Source: Myxococcales bacterium (GTDB lineage Bacteria > Myxococcota_A > Polyangia > Polyangiales > Ga0077539). From it: DNA of 64,000 bases. The stretch is taken from contig JAEUKH010000041.1 in assembly GCA_016792845.1 (NCBI GenBank), forward strand, positions 62,001 through 126,000, read 5' to 3'. Under the pieces are notes generated by a model. That model did no database searches, was not told the DNA's origin, and saw only the letters and a list, made by a program, of their open reading frames with translations. This document shows positions 58,696-64,000 of the stretch, one piece after another. Both the position numbers and the translations under genes were made by a program. How positions within the stretch are numbered: the stretch's first letter is position 1; every line of letters starts with the position of its first letter.

Positions 58696-59907
58696 TCACT
58701 TCGCCGCCACGAGGGCGCAGATCTTCTGAGCACCGTCGAGCATGCTCGACGCCGCGGTGATGGCCAGCCCGCTCTCGGCGAGCAGCTTGCGGCCTTCTTC
58801 GACGTTGGTGCCTTCGAGGCGCACCACCAAGGGCACCGTCAACCCGAGCTTGCGCGTCGCGTTGATGACCCCTTGGGCGATCACGTCACACTTCATGATG
58901 CCGCCGAAGATGTTGACGAAGATGCCCTTCACCTTGGGGCTCCTCAAGATCATCTCGAAGGCCTTGGTGACGGCCTCTTCGGTGGCGCCGCCGCCCACGT
59001 CGAGGAAGTTGGCGGGGGTGCCGCCGCAGTGGGCGATGATGTCCATCGTGGCCATGGCGAGGCCGGCGCCGTTGACGAGGCAGCCGATGTTGCCGTCGAG
59101 CGACACGTACGACAGCCCCGCGTCTTTGGCCTCAAGCTCGGTGGGGTCTTCTTCGCCCCGGTCGCGCAGCACGTCCCACTCTTTGTGGCGGAACTCTGCG
59201 TTGTCGTCGAAGTTGATCTTCGAATCGAGGGCGATCACATCGCCCGACTCGGTGGTGATCAGCGGGTTGATCTCAAGGAGCGAGCAATCTTCTTTGATGA
59301 AGAGCTCGTAGAGCCCGGCGAGCACCTTGGTGAAGCGCCCCACCTGATCTTTGCTGAACCCGAGGTCGAAGCCGAGCTTTCGGGCCTCATACGGCATGAG
59401 CCCCACGGCCGGGTCGACCCACACCTTGAGGATCTTCTCGGGCGTGTGCTCGGCGACGTGTTCGATGTCCATCCCGCCTTCGACCGAGGCCATCACGACC
59501 ACCCGGCGCGAGTCGCGGTCGACGAGCATGCTGAGGTAGAGCTCTCGCGCGATGGCGAGGCCCTGCTCGACGTAGACGGTGCGCACGACCTGGCCGTCTT
59601 CGCCGGTCTGGATGGTGACGAGCTTGCCGCCCAGGATGCGCCAGGCCGCGTCACGCGCCGCCTCGGCGCCGCCCTTGACCACTTCGACGCCGCGGGCGAC
59701 GACGTTCTCGCCCTTGTGGACCTTGCCCTTGCCGCGGCCGCCCGCGTGAATCTGCGCCTTCACCACCACGACCTTCGAGCCGGTCTCTGTGATGAGCGTC
59801 TCGGCCGCCGCGAAGGCCGCCTCGGGCGTGCTGGCCGCGATGCCGCGGGGCACCGGCACGCCGTAACGCTTGAAGATCTCTTTGCCCTGATATTCGTGAA
59901 TCTTCAT
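58696..59907 (-). CDS. sucC: Succinyl-CoA ligase, beta subunit
   Basis: A 403-residue ATP-grasp subunit. The N-terminal MKIHEYQGKEIFKRYGVPVP is diagnostic; VVKAQIHAGGRGKGKV forms the nucleotide loop and DGNIGCLVNGAGLAMATMD the C-terminal domain entry, and NIFGGIMKCDVIA is conserved. Its ATG lies one base beyond the mdh stop, and sucD follows after 12 bases, so mdh-sucC-sucD is one operon. Confidence 0.96.
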   Translation of the reverse strand: MKIHEYQGKEIFKRYGVPVPRGIAASTPEAAFAAAETLITETGSKVVVVKAQIHAGGRGKGKVHKGENVVARGVEVVKGGAEAARDAAWRILGGKLVTIQTGEDGQVVRTVYVEQGLAIARELYLSMLVDRDSRRVVVMASVEGGMDIEHVAEHTPEKILKVWVDPAVGLMPYEARKLGFDLGFSKDQVGRFTKVLAGLYELFIKEDCSLLEINPLITTESGDVIALDSKINFDDNAEFRHKEWDVLRDRGEEDPTELEAKDAGLSYVSLDGNIGCLVNGAGLAMATMDIIAHCGGTPANFLDVGGGATEEAVTKAFEMILRSPKVKGIFVNIFGGIMKCDVIAQGVINATRKLGLTVPLVVRLEGTNVEEGRKLLAESGLAITAASSMLDGAQKICALVAAK

Positions 59908-59908
59908 G

Positions 59909-60856
59909 TCACTTCGACCAGAGCTTCTTGGCCACGTCAACCACGCCGCGGACGCTCTCGGCGCTCTTGGCGAGCATGTCTTTCTCGGCGTCTGAGAGGC
60001 CGATCTCGACGATCTTCTCGATGCCGCCGCCGCCGATCACCACGGGCACACCGAGGTAGAGGTCGTTGTAGCCGTACTGCCCGGTGAGGTGCGCCGCGGC
60101 GGGCAAGAGCCGCTTCTGGTCGAGGAGGTACGCCTCGGCCATGGCGATCGCCGCGCTGGCGGGGGCGTAGTAGGCGCTGGTGCCCATGAGCTTGACGATC
60201 TCGCCGCCGCCGCCGCGGGTGCGCTTCTCGATGGCGTCGAGCTTGTCGCTGGCGATCACCTGGCTCACCGGCACGCCGTTGATGGTGCAGTAGCCGCGGG
60301 CGGGCACCATGTCGTCGCCGTGGCCGCCGAGCACCATCGCGCGCACGTCTTTGACCGACACGCCCGCCTCGGCCGCGAGGAAGTACTGGAGCCGCGCCGA
60401 GTCGAGCACGCCCGCCATGCCGGCGACCTTGTTGGCCGCGAAGCCGGTGACCTCGCGGAAGGCCCACACCATCACGTCGAGGGGGTTCGAGATGACGATG
60501 GTGAACGCGTCGGGGCAGTACTTCTTCGCGTTCTCGGCGACGTTCTGGATGATCGGGAGGTTGATGCCCACGAGGTCGTCGCGGCTCTGGCCCGGCTTGC
60601 GGGGCACGCCGGCGGTGATGATGAGCACGTCGCTGCCCGCGACGTCGGCCCAGTCGCTGGTGCCGCTGATGGTCGCGTCGTACCCGAGCACGGCGCTGTT
60701 CTGCGAGAGATCGAGGGCCTTGCCCTTGGCGAAATCTGCCTTCGCGGGAATGTCGAAGAGCACCACGTCGCCGAGCTGTTTCGATACCGCGAGGTTGGCG
60801 AGCTCGCCGCCGATGTTGCCGGCCCCGATGAGGGCGATCTTGTTGCGCTTGGCCAT
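59909..60856 (-). CDS. mdh: Malate dehydrogenase, LDH-like type
   Basis: A 315-residue NAD-dependent enzyme. The Rossmann loop is GAGNIGG (residues 11-17) with Asp in LFDIPAKA selecting NAD. ITAGVPRKPGQSRDDLVGIN gives the substrate arginines, ISNPLDVMVW follows, and GGHGDDMVPA has the catalytic His. The Arg at PRKPGQSR indicates malate and not lactate as substrate. It is the first gene of the mdh-sucC-sucD operon; GAGAAGAGA precedes the ATG. Confidence 0.95.
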   Translation of the reverse strand: MAKRNKIALIGAGNIGGELANLAVSKQLGDVVLFDIPAKADFAKGKALDLSQNSAVLGYDATISGTSDWADVAGSDVLIITAGVPRKPGQSRDDLVGINLPIIQNVAENAKKYCPDAFTIVISNPLDVMVWAFREVTGFAANKVAGMAGVLDSARLQYFLAAEAGVSVKDVRAMVLGGHGDDMVPARGYCTINGVPVSQVIASDKLDAIEKRTRGGGGEIVKLMGTSAYYAPASAAIAMAEAYLLDQKRLLPAAAHLTGQYGYNDLYLGVPVVIGGGGIEKIVEIGLSDAEKDMLAKSAESVRGVVDVAKKLWSK

Positions 60857-61137
60857 TGTCTCTTCTCTACCAGCGTGAGTGTGAGGGTTTCTGCGTGCAG
60901 GCCGCGCACCCTCTCGGCACGCGCGACCCGTTTTGGCGCGCGGACTTTGCACCCTTCACCCCCCCGCGTAAAGCCCCACCGCGCCCCGCGCCTTCGCCTT
61001 CTTCAGCCCCTCGCCGCCGCGGTCTCGCGGGCCCTCTCGTGCGGCCCAAATGGCGCGCGGGCTGCTGAGCCTTCGCCCAACAACCCGCGACACCTGCCGA
61101 GGGGCGCATCACGCGGCGAGGCGGCGCCCCGCGGCGA

Positions 61138-62535
<1,398 letters not shown>

Positions 62536-62721
62536 TCTGCTTTCTCCGCTACGCTTGCGCGATGAAACGCGCATGGGTTCGCTGCAATCGCGGCGGTCGC
62601 ATAGCACCCTTCGACTCCGCCGTCGATCCCCGACCGAAGTTGCGAGAGCGCCCGCGCGAACTTTGTGGCAAGGTCGGCGCCCCATCGCGTCCGCGGTGGG
62701 TCAAGCGACACGACCTCTTCG

Positions 62722-63117
62722 ATGAACGACGCGCCCACACCGCCCGATGCCCCGCCCCGAACGGCGCCCTCTGCCCGCGCCCTCCGCGCCGAGGCCCGGC
62801 GCGAGGCAGCCGAGGCCCATCAACGCACCTGGGCGGCGCGCTTCGGGTGGATCGCCGGCGGCACCGTCGGCATGGTGGGCGGCTTCTTCGTCACCTGGGG
62901 CCTCGAACGGGGGCTGCTCTCGGGGCGGGTGACCGACCCGACGGCGGCGGCGGCGCGGGCCTCGTCGGTGCTGGTTCCGCTGTTGTTTCTGGCGGGCGCG
63001 TTGGGCGGGCACGCCTTGGGCCACGAGGGCGGCCGGGCCAGGTACCGTCTCCTCGGCGCCGCGGCGGGTGTGGCCCTGGCCGGCGCCGCCTGGATCTTTC
63101 TGGTCGTCGCGCGATAG
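62722..63117 (+). CDS. Small membrane protein, uncharacterised
   Basis: A 131-residue protein with an Ala/Pro/Arg-rich N-terminal region and three hydrophobic segments (FGWIAGGTVGMVGGFFVTWGL, SSVLVPLLFLAGALGGHALG, GAAAGVALAGAAWIFLVVA). It is not recognised. The start could also be an in-frame GTG 19 codons earlier. It is divergent from icd. Confidence 0.6.
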   Translation: MNDAPTPPDAPPRTAPSARALRAEARREAAEAHQRTWAARFGWIAGGTVGMVGGFFVTWGLERGLLSGRVTDPTAAAARASSVLVPLLFLAGALGGHALGHEGGRARYRLLGAAAGVALAGAAWIFLVVAR

Positions 63118-63229
63118 TGTGCGGCGGGGTGACGTACGCTTTCGTCTCGGGGCGAGAGAATACCGCGGCAAAGGGTACCGTTTGAGTGCACCTGGCGCCT
63201 CTGTGGGTACTGCGAGGGAGTCTGAAGTG

Positions 63230-63919
63230 ATGAAAATTCAACGTGCAGGGTTGTGGGCCATCGTCGCGTCATCGGCAGCGTTGGCGCTCGCGTCGGGTGA
63301 AGCCCACGCGCAGTGGGTCCGGCAGGCGCCGCCGCCGGTGCAGAACGAGCAGCGTCCGCCGCCGCCGGGCCCGGGCCATGATTGGTATCCGGGTCACTGG
63401 GCGTGGGCGGGCAACCGCTACGTCTGGCAGCCCGGGCAGTGGGTTCAGAACCCCGACCGGCAGTGCCGCTTCGAGCAGGGCCGTTGGGTCGCCCGCGGGG
63501 GCCAGTGGATGTGGCGCGAGGGCGGCTGGCGCTGTCGCGGCGGCTTCAGGCAGTGGCAGGCCGGCGGGCAACCCCAGCCGGTGGTGCAGCCCCAGCCCAT
63601 GCCGGGCCAGTGGCAAGGCCAGCCGCAGGTGGTGCAGCCCCAGCCCATGCCGGGCCAGTGGCAGGGTCAGCCGCAGCCCATGCCGGGCCAGTGGCAGGGT
63701 CAGCCCCAGGTGGTGCAGCCGCAACCGATGCCGGGTCAGTGGCAGGGTCAACCCCAACCGGGCTGGCAGCCGCCCCCGCAGCAGCAGGTCATCGTGGCCC
63801 AGCCGCCGCCGCCGGTGGTGGTCGCGCAGCCGCGCCCCGGGTGGGCTCAGCCCGCCCAGGCCGTGGTGGTTCAGCCTGGTCAGCCCATGCCCCCGCCGGC
63901 GTACATCGCCCCGCGCTGA
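63230..63919 (+). CDS. Secreted Trp/Pro/Gln repeat protein (YXWQPG type)
   Basis: A 229-residue protein with a signal peptide ending in GEAHA. Residues 50-105 have WYPGHWAWAGNRYVWQPGQW-like repeats known from small exported YXWGXW-type proteins. The rest is QPMPGQWQGQPQ repeats, about four copies, and a Pro/Val-rich tail. GAGGGAG precedes the ATG. It is probably a periplasmic or surface structural protein. The tandem coding repeats are nearly identical and may vary in number. Confidence 0.75.
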   Translation: MKIQRAGLWAIVASSAALALASGEAHAQWVRQAPPPVQNEQRPPPPGPGHDWYPGHWAWAGNRYVWQPGQWVQNPDRQCRFEQGRWVARGGQWMWREGGWRCRGGFRQWQAGGQPQPVVQPQPMPGQWQGQPQVVQPQPMPGQWQGQPQPMPGQWQGQPQVVQPQPMPGQWQGQPQPGWQPPPQQQVIVAQPPPPVVVAQPRPGWAQPAQAVVVQPGQPMPPPAYIAPR

Positions 63920-63922
63920 AGC

Positions 63923-63946
63923 GCCCTCGCGCACCTCGACGAGGGC
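63923..63946 (+). terminator. Possible terminator after the repeat protein gene
   Basis: Stem GCCCTCG (63923-63929) with CGAGGGC (63940-63946), ten-base loop, three bases after the stop codon. No T-run follows, so it is uncertain. Confidence 0.4.
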
Positions 63947-64000
63947 TCTCAAGGGGTCACTCGTCGGGGTTCAGCCACTGCTGACGCAGCGGATACGTTC

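Noticed and set aside
57499..60087. An 862-codon plus-strand frame across ndk, sucD and sucC
   Set aside because: Runs through three housekeeping genes on the other strand; typical GC-rich shadow.

Overview
The window is GC-rich (roughly 70 % by eye) and densely packed with genes. No rRNA, tRNA or CRISPR array was seen. Several traits point to a Myxococcota-type deltaproteobacterium, perhaps Polyangia-like: many lipoproteins with Asp/Ala/Gly-rich (DAG-type) linkers, a FHA-GAF-SpoIIE phosphatase, an AgmX-like C-terminal domain on a degenerate kinase, and predatory or soil-type carbohydrate enzymes. The placement is an inference from gene content; no marker gene was compared.

Layout. 1-593: end of an FG-GAP repeat protein. 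0.76-5.6 kb: NAD synthase, then a tightly coupled set of AMP-forming acyl ligase, acyl carrier protein and two alpha/beta-hydrolase-fold proteins. The set resembles the accessory set of exosortase A (XrtA) exopolysaccharide loci, but no exosortase is in view. 5.7-10.2 kb: DUF2341/LamG-like lipoprotein, DUF4105 protein, and a small protein coupled to dihydroorotase (pyrC). 10.2-12.8 kb: a partner-switching module (SpoIIE phosphatase, STAS protein, HATPase). 13-25.6 kb: exopolysaccharide locus with initiating sugar transferase, CpsD-like ATPase, Wza-type export lipoprotein, Wzz-type co-polymerase, beta-barrel, SGNH protein, two GT4 glycosyltransferases, hexapeptide acetyltransferase and Wzx-type flippase. 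25.6-29.7 kb: guaB, a Cys/Asp-rich lipoprotein, an OafA-type acyltransferase and two small membrane proteins.

29-53 kb holds the polyhydroxyalkanoate (PHA) neighbourhood. A PhaC synthase coupled to an acyl-CoA ligase and a PhaE-like protein lie on the minus strand. Divergent from them are phaR (PHA-responsive repressor), a phasin and a second PhaC. Around them sit a GH114 lipoprotein, a membrane glycosyltransferase and a UbiA prenyltransferase on one side. On the other side are two paralogous EF-hand-like lipoproteins bracketing an alpha/beta hydrolase and a beta-barrel, several uncharacterised proteins, glyS, and a pseudokinase coupled to an SctJ/YscJ-like lipoprotein.

The most striking feature is a palindrome of the form TGnTGC-N3-GCAACA, which fits the PhaR/PhbF operator. 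I count 24 copies between 29.1 and 53.0 kb, and found no comparable copy in the first 29 kb or the last 11 kb. Copies lie in the phaR, PhaE-like and phasin control regions. They also lie inside the coding sequence of both arms of the region, at or just after the start codons of genes for exported proteins, and between convergent genes where no promoter is expected. I propose a PhaR-binding chromosomal domain centred on the pha genes, which may do more than repress transcription, for example tether PHA granules to the chromosome. This is a hypothesis.

53.6-57 kb: an island of hairpin repeats between convergent genes, a DUF187/GHL10 glycoside hydrolase lipoprotein, a beta-propeller protein and a 43-bp tandem repeat. 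57.2-62.5 kb: central metabolism on the minus strand (icd; mdh-sucC-sucD; ndk), with clear terminators after sucD and ndk. 62.7-63.9 kb: a small membrane protein and a secreted Trp/Pro/Gln-rich repeat protein.
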